This document shows, in pieces, positions 1 through 9,954 of a stretch of 64,000 bases of DNA (position 1 is the first letter of the stretch; each line of letters begins with the position of its first letter). The position numbers and the translations under genes are program-made. This DNA comes from Bacteroidia bacterium (GTDB taxonomy: Bacteria > Bacteroidota > Ignavibacteria > SZUA-365): the NCBI GenBank assembly GCA_027493955.1, contig JAOSJT010000001.1, positions 697,131 through 761,130 of the forward strand, written 5' to 3'. Under the pieces are notes generated by a model. The model saw only the letters and a list, made by a program, of their open reading frames with translations, was not told the DNA's origin and did not search any database.

Positions 1-2
1 CC

Positions 3-1043
3 GGCAAAACGCTCACCTTCCTGAACTCCGCTCCGCTGACCAGCATGCTCGGAAACGGCGAAGTCGTCGGTACTGTGTACCGTACCCTCCAGACGGCGGG
101 GAAGTACACCTTCAATGGTCAATACGCCACCCTGATGATCCCGACTCTCTCCGGCGACGAAGACTACAGCTTCACGTTCATGAAAATGGCACCGGATCAG
201 CAGGCCATCAGCCGTTGCTATGACATTCGTCGCATCGGCTCGAACCTTACACCGGCTTCCGGGACGTACACGCTCGGCTTACAGTACAAAGACACCGAGC
301 TGAACGGAAACGATGAAAACACCTTGTTGCTCTGCTATGGTACCTACGGGAGCGCGGGAGAGGATCAGTTCCTGAAACTCTCCACAAGTAATGTGAACAA
401 CTCCGCGAATATCGTGACCTATGTGTACGACGGGACAATGAGTCTCAATCAGCGCTATACCCTCGCCGATGTGAATGCGCCGCTCCCGGTTGAACTGGTG
501 TCGTTCAGTGGAAGGCGTAAGTCCCATGGCGTGGAGCTGCGCTGGGCGACCGCAACAGAGCTCAACAACTACGGCTTCGACGTCGAGCGTTCATTCGCCC
601 GTGATAAGGGATACACGAGCATTGGCTTTGTGGAAGGCAAGGGCAGCAGCTTCACGCGTTCGGAATACCGCTTCACCGATGCGTCCGCGCCCGGGAAAAC
701 GCTGTATTACAGACTGCGGCAAATTGACCGCGACGGCGGCGAGAGCTATGGTCCCGTTGTCGAAATCAGCGGTGACGCACCGGTGTTCGAACTGTCGAAT
801 TATCCCAATCCGTTCAATCCGACGACCACCATCAGTTTTGTGAGCATGGAGGATGGTGAAGCCATTATTACCGTGGTCAACAGTCTCGGTGAAACTGTCG
901 CGCAACCCTTTGCCTCGCCGGTCCTTCGCGGAGAGCGTGTATCCGTTCCGTTCGACGCCGCCGCATTGCCGGGTGGAGTGTATTTCTATCACCTGACCAT
1001 CGGCTCAACCGTGAGCAGCGGCAAAATGCTTCTTGTGAAATAG
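3..1043 (+). CDS. C-terminal part of a secreted T9SS cargo protein
   Basis: The reading frame is open from the first bases of the window, so the gene begins upstream; 346 residues are visible. The middle holds the 'LPVELVSFSGRR ... LRWATATELNNYGF' type sequence that commonly precedes the sorting domain in Ignavibacteria-type secreted proteins. The last ~85 residues are a T9SS type A sorting domain: 'YPNPFNPTTTISF', then 'SLGETVAQ', then 'LPGGVYFYHLTIG', ending 'GKMLLVK'. By family knowledge this domain takes the protein through the type IX pore, is cleaved, and leaves it on the surface or released. The passenger function cannot be told from what is visible. The nearest gene is convergent. Confidence 0.85.
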   Translation, partial: GKTLTFLNSAPLTSMLGNGEVVGTVYRTLQTAGKYTFNGQYATLMIPTLSGDEDYSFTFMKMAPDQQAISRCYDIRRIGSNLTPASGTYTLGLQYKDTELNGNDENTLLLCYGTYGSAGEDQFLKLSTSNVNNSANIVTYVYDGTMSLNQRYTLADVNAPLPVELVSFSGRRKSHGVELRWATATELNNYGFDVERSFARDKGYTSIGFVEGKGSSFTRSEYRFTDASAPGKTLYYRLRQIDRDGGESYGPVVEISGDAPVFELSNYPNPFNPTTTISFVSMEDGEAIITVVNSLGETVAQPFASPVLRGERVSVPFDAAALPGGVYFYHLTIGSTVSSGKMLLVK

Positions 1044-1109
1044 ACCGCGGATCGGGCGAACCGCTCTGTCAGGACGTCATTCCACCCTGGCAACAGTGCG
1101 TTTCTCGCT

Positions 1110-2144
1110 TCACAAGTCCGACAACATTTCCTCTACTTCTTCGATGCGCCGGGTAATACGCTCGGCGCCATCGTTTGTAAAGGGCTTGAGTGTCAGGCCT
1201 TTGCGTGCCAGCACCCATGAGGCTTCCTTTCGCGCGGTGGCCGTATCGTTAAGCTTCGCGCTCATCAACGCAATTTTGGCGCGTGCCTGAATTTCGATGT
1301 AGCGTCGCTCGCTGACCTCTCCGTCAATGGAGCGCAAGATACGCCGGTATGCTTCACGTGCGAGAGACCAGTTTTCCTTTCCTTCGGCGGCTGAAGCCAA
1401 CCCCCAGAGAAAGAGGCGGTTGTTCGGGTAGCGCTTGAGAATATTTTGGGCCGCATGAATCGCATCGTCCCAGCGCTCCTCTTCGATAAATATCCAGATG
1501 AGTGAATTGGTCGCCTGAGCGGCTGTGTACTCGGCGCGGCGCTCGGCCTGACGCAAGGCCGCTATACCCTCTGCACGTTCGTCGTCCAACAGAGGCGTCC
1601 AGGTGAGGAAGCGCATGTTCCGGCTCTTCCAGTATTTGTATGTCCCGAGACCTGTCAGCGCATCGAAGGCCTCCGGATGTTTCGCGAGACATTTTTCGAA
1701 ATACCCTGTAGCGCGCAGGCCGTGGGAGAGTCCGGCAAGCCAATTCTCGCCATCACGGAAATTGTAATAGGCGATGTAGCTGCGAGCCATGCCCAGATAG
1801 TACAGGCCCTCGGCTTCGGTGGCGGAGGCATGCGTCATGTCGTCTGCGAGTTTTTCCGTCTTTTCCAGCAGGGCGAGGTACTCCTTGCCGCGGACGGGCG
1901 TTTCGAAATCGAGCGACATCACCTGCATCAGAATGGCCTTGTTCATGACGCCGGCCGGATGCTGAGGAAACTTGCGGACCGCTTCGTCGAATTTTGCCAT
2001 AGCGGCCCGGTATTCCTGTTTTCCGGAACGATCAATACCCTCGACGATCAGATCGTGGAGAGCGGTATCCGGTATGCGTTGTGCTGTAGCCGAGGCGAAA
2101 ACGAGGAAGAACACTGTGAGGTGTCGCATGCCCAGATTTGTCAT
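1110..2144 (-). CDS. Exported tetratricopeptide-repeat protein
   Basis: 344 residues starting with a signal peptide (hydrophobic 'LTVFFLVFASATAQ', likely cut after TAQ), followed by helical repeats of TPR type, for example 'YFEKCLAKHPEAFDALTGLG' and 'AAQNILKRYPNNRLFLWGLA'. It is probably periplasmic and mediates protein contacts; no enzyme motif is seen. The start ATG overlaps the uvrC stop codon (ATGA, 4 bp) and an AAGGA lies about 10 bases upstream inside uvrC, which favours this start over the ATG five codons later at 2129. It is therefore probably translationally coupled to uvrC, although a functional link to DNA repair is unlikely. Confidence 0.75.
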   Translation of the reverse strand: MTNLGMRHLTVFFLVFASATAQRIPDTALHDLIVEGIDRSGKQEYRAAMAKFDEAVRKFPQHPAGVMNKAILMQVMSLDFETPVRGKEYLALLEKTEKLADDMTHASATEAEGLYYLGMARSYIAYYNFRDGENWLAGLSHGLRATGYFEKCLAKHPEAFDALTGLGTYKYWKSRNMRFLTWTPLLDDERAEGIAALRQAERRAEYTAAQATNSLIWIFIEEERWDDAIHAAQNILKRYPNNRLFLWGLASAAEGKENWSLAREAYRRILRSIDGEVSERRYIEIQARAKIALMSAKLNDTATARKEASWVLARKGLTLKPFTNDGAERITRRIEEVEEMLSDL

Positions 2145-4057
2145 TCAGAGTCCTTTTCAGATTGATCGGAAGCGGGGGAGGTGTCCTCACCGGGATCATC
2201 GCCGTTGATGGTCGTATCGGCATCCGCCCCGTCGAAGTACACGCGAATACGTTTCGCCGCCGCCCAGCCCACATGTTCCGCAAGTTGCTCCGGCGATGCC
2301 TCCTGAACGCTTCGTACGGACCCGAAGGCAGTAAGCAGCGCGGTGGCACGTTTAGGCCCCACGCCGTCGATCTGCTCCAGCTCCGTTTGCAGTGTGGATT
2401 TGTCCCGCTTGCTTCGATGGTAGGTGATGGCAAAGCGATGGGCTTCATCACGGACGCGCTGCAGAAGGTGAAGACCAGGCGAGGTTTTCGCGATATTCAT
2501 AGGAAGACTTTCGCCGGGTACGAACACTTCCTCCAGGCGCTTTGCGAGACCGATGACGGGGACGTGTTCCAGCCCGAGCTCAGTCAGCACCTCGACAGCG
2601 GAGGAGAGCTGTCCTTTGCCGCCATCGATGACGATCAGGTCCGGAAGGGGGGTGTCTTCACTCAACGAGCGCTCATACCGGCGCCGCACCACCTCGCGCA
2701 TGCTCGCGAAGTCGTCCACGCCCTCCACTGTCCTGATGCTGAATTTTCTGTACTCGCTTTTGCGCGCTTTCCCGTCCAAAAAACACACCATGGACGCAAC
2801 GGTCTCGTCGCCCTGAAAATGCGAGATATCAAAACACTCGATGCGGCGCGGCGGTGCGGGGAGGCGCAGGTCGCGCTGCAGCGCCTCCAGCGTTTTTGGC
2901 AGGGTGTTCGAGGACTTCATCTTCTGCAGGAGAATTTCATCGAGCAGGAAGGTCGCATTTGCAGTGCACATGCCGAGGAGTTTCAGCTTATCGCCGGCCT
3001 TCGGCACCGTGAAGGAAACACGCATCTGTGCCCGATCTTCAAGCCAGCTGCGCAGGGCTGCTTCGGAATCCAACGGGAGTGGCAGAACGATCTCCGGTGG
3101 AATGTCCTGCGTTGCGGTGTAGTAGCGATGCAGCAGGTGCTCGAGTATGTCTTCTTCCTCTTCGACCTCTGCGCCGGTAAGGGTGAAATGCTGTTTCCCG
3201 ACGATGTTTCCGTCGCGGACACGGAACACCACTCCCACCGCATCGCTGTCTCTGCGCGCAAGCGCTACGATGTCTCTGTCCTTGAAATCCGCTGCGGCAA
3301 CTTTCTGCTTGTCCTGCCAGATTTGCAGCGCCTGCACACGGTTGCGGAGGTCCGCCGCCTTCTCGAATTCCAGGCGCGCGGCGCAGGCGTGCATCTCCTC
3401 TTCGAGAATGTGTCGCAAGGTACGCGTTTTGCCCTTCAGGAGCTGTTCGACCTGTGCGATCATCGCACGATACTCCGCCTGCGACACAAAATCTTCACAG
3501 GGTCCCTGACATTTTTTAATATGGTAATCCAGACAAACGGTGACCTTGCGCCGCGCGATCACTTCGGCATCGAGCGCATAATCGCAACTGCGTATGGGAA
3601 AAATGCCTCGAATGGTACGGAGCATCAGATGCATGGACCGCACATCGGTGTAGGGACCGTAGTAGCGGGAGCCGTCGCGTATGATGCGGCGCGTCGGAAA
3701 AACGCGCGGATAGGGCTCGTTCGTCACGACGATGTACGGATAACTCTTGTCGTCTTTGAGGCGGATGTTATACCGCGGCGTGTGCTCCTTGATCAGGTTG
3801 TTTTCGAGCAGCAGCGCTTCGACTTCGGAGTCGGTGACGATGAGTTCCAGATCGGCGATCTTGGATACGAGCACCTCACGCTTGAGATCGTAGCCGCCTC
3901 GCTCCTGAAAATAGGATCGTACACGGGTTCGGAGATTCTTCGCTTTCCCGACATAGATAATGGTTCCTTCCGCATTCCGGAATTGATACACTCCTGGTGA
4001 ACCGGGCAGGGTGTCGAGTTTTCGTTTCAGAATGTCGGATTGTTCTTGAGCTTCCAT
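2141..4057 (-). CDS. uvrC: UvrABC excinuclease subunit C
   Basis: 638 residues, normal for UvrC. In nucleotide excision repair UvrC makes the incisions on both sides of a lesion marked by UvrA/UvrB. The domain order is complete: N-terminal GIY-YIG endonuclease (residues ~14-95, 'SPGVYQFRNAEG...IIYVGKAKNLRTRV', 3' incision); Cys-rich region with 'CLDYHIKKCQGPC'; UVR motif 'FEKAADLRNRVQAL' that contacts UvrB; RNase H-like endonuclease with 'ECFDISHFQG' and 'LIVIDGGKGQLSSA' (5' incision); and C-terminal helix-hairpin-helix 'IDGVGPKRATALLTAFGS'. The tail after the HhH is acidic and probably disordered. The next gene overlaps its stop by 4 bp. Confidence 0.97.
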   Translation of the reverse strand: MEAQEQSDILKRKLDTLPGSPGVYQFRNAEGTIIYVGKAKNLRTRVRSYFQERGGYDLKREVLVSKIADLELIVTDSEVEALLLENNLIKEHTPRYNIRLKDDKSYPYIVVTNEPYPRVFPTRRIIRDGSRYYGPYTDVRSMHLMLRTIRGIFPIRSCDYALDAEVIARRKVTVCLDYHIKKCQGPCEDFVSQAEYRAMIAQVEQLLKGKTRTLRHILEEEMHACAARLEFEKAADLRNRVQALQIWQDKQKVAAADFKDRDIVALARRDSDAVGVVFRVRDGNIVGKQHFTLTGAEVEEEEDILEHLLHRYYTATQDIPPEIVLPLPLDSEAALRSWLEDRAQMRVSFTVPKAGDKLKLLGMCTANATFLLDEILLQKMKSSNTLPKTLEALQRDLRLPAPPRRIECFDISHFQGDETVASMVCFLDGKARKSEYRKFSIRTVEGVDDFASMREVVRRRYERSLSEDTPLPDLIVIDGGKGQLSSAVEVLTELGLEHVPVIGLAKRLEEVFVPGESLPMNIAKTSPGLHLLQRVRDEAHRFAITYHRSKRDKSTLQTELEQIDGVGPKRATALLTAFGSVRSVQEASPEQLAEHVGWAAAKRIRVYFDGADADTTINGDDPGEDTSPASDQSEKDSE

Positions 4058-4142
4058 CTACCAGGGCCTTGGCGGGTGGTTCAGCGCGGAGCGAAACGGC
4101 GCCGCGATTCGCGGAACTCGCGGCGCCGTACGGATCGCCGAA

Positions 4143-4547
4143 TCAGGATGCGGGTTGACAGATCTCCACCAGCACACCGCCGGCGGATTTGGGATGAATG
4201 AACGCGACGAGAAAATTATCCGCTCCCATGCGCGGTTCTTCGTCAATGAGTTTCACACCGGCCTCCTTCAGGCGGCGCAATTCCGCGTGAATATCATCCA
4301 CCTCGAACGCCATGTGATGGATACCCTCACCACGCTTTTCGATGAATTTCGTGATGGGAGAATCCTCGGCGATGCCCGCCGTAAGTTCGATATTCGTGTC
4401 GTCCACGTGGAAGCTGCTGACATCCACTTTCTGCGCTTCGACGCGCTCGATGTGCGAAGGAGTCATTCCCAGTAAGGTCTCGAAGGTCTTCTGCGCGTCG
4501 GCGATTTCTTTGACCGCTATGCCGATATGCGCGATGCGTTTGATCAT
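4143..4547 (-). CDS. mce: Methylmalonyl-CoA epimerase (VOC/glyoxalase fold)
   Basis: 134 residues, typical for the family. The enzyme interconverts (2R)- and (2S)-methylmalonyl-CoA between propionyl-CoA carboxylase and methylmalonyl-CoA mutase. Visible family features: 'RIAHIGIAVKEI' at the N-terminus with the first metal-ligand His, 'EGIHHMAFEVDDI' with the second His, and 'GGVLVEICQP' with the C-terminal Glu ligand. The frame stays open upstream through a heptanucleotide repeat, but the conserved fold starts at the ATG at 4547, which I take as the start. No clear Shine-Dalgarno is visible. Neither mutase nor carboxylase genes lie in the window, so the gene stands apart from its pathway. Confidence 0.92.
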   Translation of the reverse strand: MIKRIAHIGIAVKEIADAQKTFETLLGMTPSHIERVEAQKVDVSSFHVDDTNIELTAGIAEDSPITKFIEKRGEGIHHMAFEVDDIHAELRRLKEAGVKLIDEEPRMGADNFLVAFIHPKSAGGVLVEICQPAS

Positions 4548-4640
4548 GGTTGAACCGTATTCTTGTGACAAATGGTGTCGCTGCTGCGACCATGAAAAGT
4601 ACCGAAATCGTGAACGAGGAAAAAGCGGAGAGCAGACACT

Positions 4641-4766
4641 AGAGAGCGGAGAGCAGAGAGCAGAGAGCGGAGAGCAGAGAGCAGAGAGCAGAGAGCAGAG
4701 AGCAGAGAGCAGAGAGCAGAGAGCAGAGAGCAGAGAGCAGAGAGCAGAGAGCGGAGAGCAGAGAGC
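4641..4766. repeat. Heptanucleotide tandem repeat (AGAGAGC)x18
   Basis: Exactly 18 consecutive 7-bp units, mostly AGAGAGC with occasional GGAGAGC, with degenerate copies continuing to ~4625. It lies ~95 bp upstream of the epimerase start on the strand that would be its leader. The array fills most of the non-coding stretch 4548-4965; the remainder holds the terminator near 4914-4942 and nothing else I recognise. Seven-base units change frame with every unit gained or lost, so the array is unlikely to be coding. Confidence 0.95.
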
Positions 4767-4913
4767 ATGTCCGTGGGAGATGGCGCGATGCGAAAAGGAG
4801 CCTGGAAGCGGTGACAGTGCGCTGTGCTCATACATTCGGATAGCACGACCATGCGCTCCGCTCTCGCTCTCAGCTTCCGCTCAGAAGCGCACGCGTCCGT
4901 CACACACAGAAAT

Positions 4914-4942
4914 AAAAAAAAACCGGACCATGCGGTCCGGTT
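4914..4942 (-). terminator. Rho-independent terminator
   Basis: Perfect 9-bp inverted repeat AACCGGACC / GGTCCGGTT with a 4-base loop, followed on the minus strand by a run of T (A-run at 4914-4922 on the plus strand). It lies 24 bp past the stop of the gene ending at 4966 and would end the three-gene envelope operon read leftwards. Confidence 0.9.
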
Positions 4943-4965
4943 CAATACACAGTGGCGGCAATGCT

Positions 4966-5916
4966 CTAGAGGAATTTGTTGCAGCGCTGAATCATGCGCA
5001 TTGCGGGGGCGCGAAGCGATTCGATGTCGGTGAGACTGAGTACGCGTTCGAACTGTTCCCGCGCGTCGCGGTAGCGCTTGAGCCCGAAATAGGTTTCGCC
5101 CATCCAGTATACGCCACGCACCTGCAACAGTGCATCGGGGGCCTGCTCGCTTATTTCCTGGAAGAGACTGAGCGCCGTGCTGTAGCGGCGTTCTTCAAAA
5201 TTATTCCGCGCGATCTGGAATTTCTGTAACCAGGCTTCCAGCATCGGATTGCCTACGGAGACCGGCGGCGGCGGGGGCGGAGGCGCCTGAACTGCCGGCG
5301 GGGGAGGAGAGGCACCACGACGCAATTGTTCACCATAATTGGTGAGCGGGTTATTCGTCGGCGCGACCATCACAAAGCGGAAATTTTCCGGCGAGAGATA
5401 TTTGAGCACGAAGCCGTGGAAGGGGAAGTTGTACAGTTCGCCTTCCTCGTTGATCACATACTCGCCCTCGTTGCCGAAGAACTGCGTTCGCGCAGTCGTC
5501 AACCGCCAGCGGTGTCCGTCGAACAGGTATTGATTGTCCAGCGGGAGATCGGAGGTGCCGATAATGCCCATCTCGATAACCGCATACGAGCTGGGATTCA
5601 ATATGAGATAGTACGTGGAATTCTGCGGCGGAATGTAGACGACGGGAGAGGTGCCCTTCTGGAAGATGTACGGGACGTTCGCTCTGTCAAGGATGTTGCG
5701 TGCTTCACCCCACTGCATGCCGAGCGAGACACCGTAGATGGCCATGTTCAGACTGGTCATACCATCGGGAATCTGCATGAGCGACTGTCGTGCAATGTCC
5801 ATCACGGGAGTGTTCTGCGCCGAGCAGCGATCTCCTCCGGAGCCGGAAACCTGCAGCAGTGCAACGATGAGCGCTACTTTGAGGAAATCCAGCGGGATAT
5901 TCATTCGAGATGTCAT
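4966..5916 (-). CDS. Exported protein with C-terminal TPR (YbgF/CpoB-like) region
   Basis: 316 residues. A signal peptide ('LKVALIVALLQVSG') is followed by ~170 residues of unrecognised, probably beta-rich sequence, then a proline-rich hinge (residues ~205-220, mostly PPPPP), then a C-terminal TPR pair with 'FEERRYSTALSLFQEI' and 'YWMGETYFGLKRYRDAREQFERV', resembling the end of YbgF/CpoB-type periplasmic proteins. GGAGG lies 6 bases before the ATG at 5916 and decides the start. It is the last gene of a minus-strand group of three exported proteins and is followed by a strong terminator. The proline hinge suggests two domains separated in the periplasm; the function is unknown. Confidence 0.75.
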   Translation of the reverse strand: MTSRMNIPLDFLKVALIVALLQVSGSGGDRCSAQNTPVMDIARQSLMQIPDGMTSLNMAIYGVSLGMQWGEARNILDRANVPYIFQKGTSPVVYIPPQNSTYYLILNPSSYAVIEMGIIGTSDLPLDNQYLFDGHRWRLTTARTQFFGNEGEYVINEEGELYNFPFHGFVLKYLSPENFRFVMVAPTNNPLTNYGEQLRRGASPPPPAVQAPPPPPPPVSVGNPMLEAWLQKFQIARNNFEERRYSTALSLFQEISEQAPDALLQVRGVYWMGETYFGLKRYRDAREQFERVLSLTDIESLRAPAMRMIQRCNKFL

Positions 5917-5968
5917 ACGGGCCTCCGGATGTTGATGAGGTGCATGCCTGAAATGTGGGCCGGCTCGA

Positions 5969-6379
5969 TCAGAGCAATCTGTCGCGCAGTTCTACTTTCA
6001 GATCTGCAACGCGCGGAATGTCAATACCGGGTTCCTTGTACCCAATGATGTAATCCTCATCCACTTTGATGCGTACGGTTTTTCTTCCGTAGGTGAATTT
6101 GACAGAGATACGTGTGCGCACCTCCACGCCCTGCGATTCGACGGTCTCGTGCAGCCACTCGGATTTCATATAGCCGTCGTCTTTCGCAAGTGTCTCGAAT
6201 TGATAGCCCCGTGTCAGCAGACCATCGACCACCACCATCCAGGCGTCGTTGTAGTCCAGACTTTGACGGACTTCGTAGGTGATCCAATTGTCGTTGTCTT
6301 CGCTGACGATCGGCTGACATCCGAAGAGCACGGGAAGACTCAGCAGGACGAGCAGTGATGCGATAGCAGTGCGTTTCAT
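5969..6379 (-). CDS. Small predicted lipoprotein, function unknown
   Basis: 136 residues. The start at 6379 is set by AAGGAG a few bases upstream and by the lipoprotein signal that follows: 'MKRTAIASLLVLLSLPVLFGC', with the LFGC lipobox and acylated Cys21. The mature part (~115 residues) contains 'EVRQSLDYNDAWMVVVDGL' and 'TRISVKFTYGRKTVRIKVD', an alpha/beta pattern without a motif I can name. It lies between two other exported proteins with gaps of ~50-60 bp, so the three are probably one operon. It is likely anchored in the inner or outer membrane. Confidence 0.7.
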   Translation of the reverse strand: MKRTAIASLLVLLSLPVLFGCQPIVSEDNDNWITYEVRQSLDYNDAWMVVVDGLLTRGYQFETLAKDDGYMKSEWLHETVESQGVEVRTRISVKFTYGRKTVRIKVDEDYIIGYKEPGIDIPRVADLKVELRDRLL

Positions 6380-6438
6380 GTGCAGACTCCTTGAAGTGTT
6401 GGTCTCGTTCGGTCTGAGGGTGGTCACCGGTTTCTTGC

Positions 6439-6957
6439 TCACCGGCCTGCTAGGCAGCGGTCGAGCAGCTGCAGCAGTTCTTTGTACAATGCTTGCAGCG
6501 ACGGACGGCTTGCTTCCTTCGCGGCTGTGCGGTTTCCTTCGGTATAACTGAAATCTCTTTCACCTGATCCCGGAATGGCCTTCATGGCGTCGTCGTTGCG
6601 GCCACGCAGTGTGGTGATATATCCGGGAGACAGGCAGTACAGATGACTGAGCGAATCAATAACCGCGGTGTTGACACTATGGTAGTCGTGTGCTGTCGGA
6701 TTGGCCGGGAGATTCGGCCACGGATGCGTAGCCTTGGAACGCTGTTTCTCCCATGCGGTGGCTGTATGCTTCTCCTGCTGCCGATAGGAGTCGATCGAAC
6801 GCGGTGTGCTTGCGGGTGGCGTGTGATACTGTCCGCTCTTCTCTGCGCGATTCCACGACGCTTCGACCGTCCCTTCGCGCGCCTGCGCGAGCGACAGCCG
6901 CGGCAACAGCAGCAGTGATACGACAAACAGAGCGATAAATGCGGTAATCCTTTTCAT
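6439..6957 (-). CDS. Exported protein of unknown function
   Basis: 172 residues from the ATG at 6957, chosen because GAGGT precedes it and the protein then begins with a signal peptide ('MKRITAFIALFVVSLLLLP', cut near SLAQA). The mature part is polar with no recognised domain; near the middle it has 'NTAVIDSLSHLYCLSPGYI' and it ends in a helical stretch rich in Leu. First gene of the three-gene envelope operon running to the terminator at 4914. The upstream stretch to gyrA (6958-7227) shows no gene. Confidence 0.6.
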   Translation of the reverse strand: MKRITAFIALFVVSLLLLPRLSLAQAREGTVEASWNRAEKSGQYHTPPASTPRSIDSYRQQEKHTATAWEKQRSKATHPWPNLPANPTAHDYHSVNTAVIDSLSHLYCLSPGYITTLRGRNDDAMKAIPGSGERDFSYTEGNRTAAKEASRPSLQALYKELLQLLDRCLAGR

Positions 6958-7227
6958 GTACACCTCATGCTGCATACCGTGATCCCGGACGGGGAGCGTC
7001 GGCTGGTGAAAGAGCAGTATGTTTCTCGTTGCGATGGACTCGCTGAAATTGAGCAATTCATGAATACAGGGAACCTAGTCATGAACTGATTAAAAGTCAA
7101 TAGTTCGTTACTAAAAGCTCGTAATGTTCTCGAAGCGAAAGGACGCTGCGTCTTTCTTTCGCGAACGATAAAGGGCCTGTGCTCATGCAATCCTCGAACG
7201 CCTCGGGAGGGGGTGGAGGATTGCGGT

Positions 7228-9693
7228 CTATGGCGCGGGATCAACAGCATCGGCATCGTTGCTGATGTCCTGATCCGCAGTCACGCGCGCGATGTCCGCG
7301 ATGGAATCTCCTTCGCGGAGATTGATGAGACGCACCCCTTGGGTATTCCGGCCCATGACGCGTATGCTGCGCATATGCTGGCGTATCACCTGACCCTTGA
7401 CAGTGATGATGACCAGATCGTCCAGATCGGAGACTTCCTTGAGTCCGATCACGGGGCCTGTTTTCGGTGTCACATTCATTGTGATCACACCTTTCCCGCC
7501 GCGCCGTGTATGCCGGTACTCCGACACTTCACTGCGCTTGCCGTAGCCGTGTTCGCTCACGACGAGAACATTGCTGGTGGGGCGGCAGAGTATCATACCG
7601 ATGACGCGATCGTCGTCGGCGAGACTGATCCCGCGCACACCCGTCGCACCACGGCCCATGTCGCGCACATCCGTTTCGGAAAAACGAATGGCCTGTCCGA
7701 GACGGGTGGCGATGAGCATATCGTTGTTCCCGTCGGTGATTTTCGCTTCGATGAGATTGTCGCCCGCATCGAGGGAGATAGCGATGATGCCGGTGGATCG
7801 CGGATTGCCATAGGCGCTGAGGACGGTCTTCTTCACCGTGCCCTGCTGGGTCACCATCATGATGTACTGGTCGTCGGTGAACTCCTTGACGGTGACGAAG
7901 GCCGCGATGGTTTCGTCCTTCTGCTTGTTGATGCAGTTTATTATGGCTCTGCCACGCGCCACGCGTCCGCCTTCGGGCACTTCAAACACCTTGAGCCAGT
8001 AGCAGCGGCCCTTGTCGGTGAAGAAGAGGATGTAATGATGCGTCGAGGCGATAAACATGTGCTCGACGAAATCGTCCTCGCGTGAGGCGGACCCGGCCAC
8101 GCCCTTGCCGCCGCGGCCTTGCCTGCGGTAGGTGCTGACGGGCGTGCGCTTGATGAAGCCCTGATGGCTGATGGTGATGACCACGTCTTCTTCAGCGATC
8201 ATGTCTTCCAGACGGAAGTCCGCGTAATCATAGATGATTTCGGTGCGGCGGTCGTCGCTGAAGCGGTCCTTCAACACCCGGAGTTCATCACCGATGACCT
8301 GCCAGCGCAATGTTTCGTTTTCCAGAATGCCGCGCAGACGGGTGATCAATTTGATGGTTTCTTTGTACTCGTCTTCGATTTTTTTCCGCTCGAGACCGGT
8401 CAGGCGCTGCAGGCGCATATCGAGAATGGCTTTCGCCTGAATCTCGCTGAGCTTGAAGCGCTTCATGAGGTTTGTGCGGGCGGTTTCGGTGTCTTTGGAT
8501 TTCTTGATCGTCTCGATGACTTCGTCGATGTTGTCGAGCGCGATGATGTACCCTTCGAGAATGTGTGCGCGTTTTTCCGCTTCCGCCAACTCGAATTTGG
8601 TTCGGCGCACGACGACATCGTGACGGAAATCAAGAAAATGACGCATCATCTCCCGGAGGGACAAGACTTTCGGACGTCCGTCAACCAGCGCGAGCATGAT
8701 GGCGCCGAAGGTGACCTGCATTTGTGTGTGCTTGTAGAGATTGTTCAGCACCACCTCGGGATTGCCGTCGCGCTTGATTTCTATGACCATGCGCATACCG
8801 TCACGATCGCTCTCGTCGCGGATGTTCGAGATGCCGTCGATCTTTCCCGCCTTGACCAGTTCAACGATTTTCTCTATCAAATTCGCTTTGTTGACCTGAT
8901 AGGGAAGTTCGCTGACGATGATATTTTCCCGTCCGTTTTTAAGCGTTTCGATATTCGCGCGTCCGCGGACGATAATTTTGCCGCGGCCGGTGAGGTAGGC
9001 GTCCTGCACTCCCTGATAGCCGAAGATGATGCCGCCGGTGGGGAAGTCGGGTGCGAGGACGTGTTTCATGATGTCCTCGGGCGAAATCTGCGGATTGTCT
9101 ATCATGGCGAGCAGGCCGTCTATCACCTCTCCGAGATTATGCGGAGGAATGTTCGTTGCCATACCCACCGCGATACCGCCGGCACCGTTGACGAGCAGGT
9201 TGGGAAGCAGCGCGGGAAGCACTTTCGGTTCCTGCAGGGACTCGTCGAAGTTCGAAGTGAAATCGACGGTATCCTTTTCCAGGTCGCGCAGCAACTCCGC
9301 AGCAATGGGAGCCATGCGTGCCTCGGTATAGCGCATGGCCGCTGCGCTGTCGCCGTCCACGGAACCGTAGTTCCCCTGACCCTGAACCAACGGATAGCGG
9401 AGCGAAAAGTCCTGCACCATGCGCACCATGGCATCGTACACCGCGGAATCCCCGTGCGGATGATACTTGCCCAGCACCTCGCCCACAATACGCGCCGATT
9501 TCTTGTACGCGCGGTTGGGAGCGAGGCCCAGCTCGTTCATTCCGAACAGAATGCGCCGGTGTACCGGTTTGAGACCGTCGCGCACGTCCGGGAGGGCACG
9601 CGAGACGATGACGGACATGGAATAATCGATGTAGGAATTCTTGAGTTCGTCCTCGATGTTGACGCGGACGATTTTATCGGTAGGGGTGGACAT
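7228..9693 (-). CDS. gyrA: DNA gyrase subunit A
   Basis: 821 residues. GyrA is the breakage-reunion subunit of gyrase, which with GyrB introduces negative supercoils using ATP. The N-terminal start '[34 protein letters not shown]' region is canonical. The catalytic tyrosine is in '[11 protein letters not shown]' (residue ~124). The quinolone-resistance region reads '[12 protein letters not shown]', with the Ser and Asp expected in a sensitive enzyme. The C-terminal beta-pinwheel carries the GyrA box as 'QGRGGKG', which separates it from ParC. It stands alone; 260 bp upstream hold no gene I can recognise. Confidence 0.97.
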   Translation of the reverse strand: MSTPTDKIVRVNIEDELKNSYIDYSMSVIVSRALPDVRDGLKPVHRRILFGMNELGLAPNRAYKKSARIVGEVLGKYHPHGDSAVYDAMVRMVQDFSLRYPLVQGQGNYGSVDGDSAAAMRYTEARMAPIAAELLRDLEKDTVDFTSNFDESLQEPKVLPALLPNLLVNGAGGIAVGMATNIPPHNLGEVIDGLLAMIDNPQISPEDIMKHVLAPDFPTGGIIFGYQGVQDAYLTGRGKIIVRGRANIETLKNGRENIIVSELPYQVNKANLIEKIVELVKAGKIDGISNIRDESDRDGMRMVIEIKRDGNPEVVLNNLYKHTQMQVTFGAIMLALVDGRPKVLSLREMMRHFLDFRHDVVVRRTKFELAEAEKRAHILEGYIIALDNIDEVIETIKKSKDTETARTNLMKRFKLSEIQAKAILDMRLQRLTGLERKKIEDEYKETIKLITRLRGILENETLRWQVIGDELRVLKDRFSDDRRTEIIYDYADFRLEDMIAEEDVVITISHQGFIKRTPVSTYRRQGRGGKGVAGSASREDDFVEHMFIASTHHYILFFTDKGRCYWLKVFEVPEGGRVARGRAIINCINKQKDETIAAFVTVKEFTDDQYIMMVTQQGTVKKTVLSAYGNPRSTGIIAISLDAGDNLIEAKITDGNNDMLIATRLGQAIRFSETDVRDMGRGATGVRGISLADDDRVIGMILCRPTSNVLVVSEHGYGKRSEVSEYRHTRRGGKGVITMNVTPKTGPVIGLKEVSDLDDLVIITVKGQVIRQHMRSIRVMGRNTQGVRLINLREGDSIADIARVTADQDISNDADAVDPAP

Positions 9694-9954
9694 GCAATGG
9701 TACGGTAAGTGTTTTCGCGGAATAAAATATCATTAAAATTTACGGAAAATTTGCCGGAATCGGAAATATTTCCGTACGGTTCATCGCACGAAAGGGGGCG
9801 CCTTCGCACCCGGAACCGAATCCGGTGAAACCATAACCTACGGCAATCCGGGGTTCTCGATCCTCCTGGCGCGCGAGGAAACCGGCTCTCGCTTTTTCTC
9901 CGCAGCAGCGTAGCGAGAAGACGGCTCAACGACGGGGTCGCGCAAGCCGCCTCC

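Noticed and set aside
2138-4000. 620-codon plus-strand frame opposite uvrC
   Set aside because: It mirrors uvrC codon structure and has no recognisable domain, while uvrC on the other strand is complete.
4548-4835. N-terminal extension of the epimerase through the heptanucleotide repeat
   Set aside because: The extension is made only of repeated Leu-Ser-Ala-Leu-Cys type sequence from the repeat; the conserved family fold starts at 4547.
8119-9708. 529-codon plus-strand frame opposite gyrA
   Set aside because: It is antisense shadow of gyrA, with no protein features.
9780-9880. Possible tRNA-like sequence in the gyrA-MATE gap
   Set aside because: No cloverleaf with an anticodon arm and paired acceptor could be drawn.
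9887-9918. Inverted repeat TCTCGCT / AGCGAGA between gyrA and the MATE gene
   Set aside because: The loop is 18 nt and there is no T-run on the minus strand, where both genes lie, so it is not a convincing terminator.
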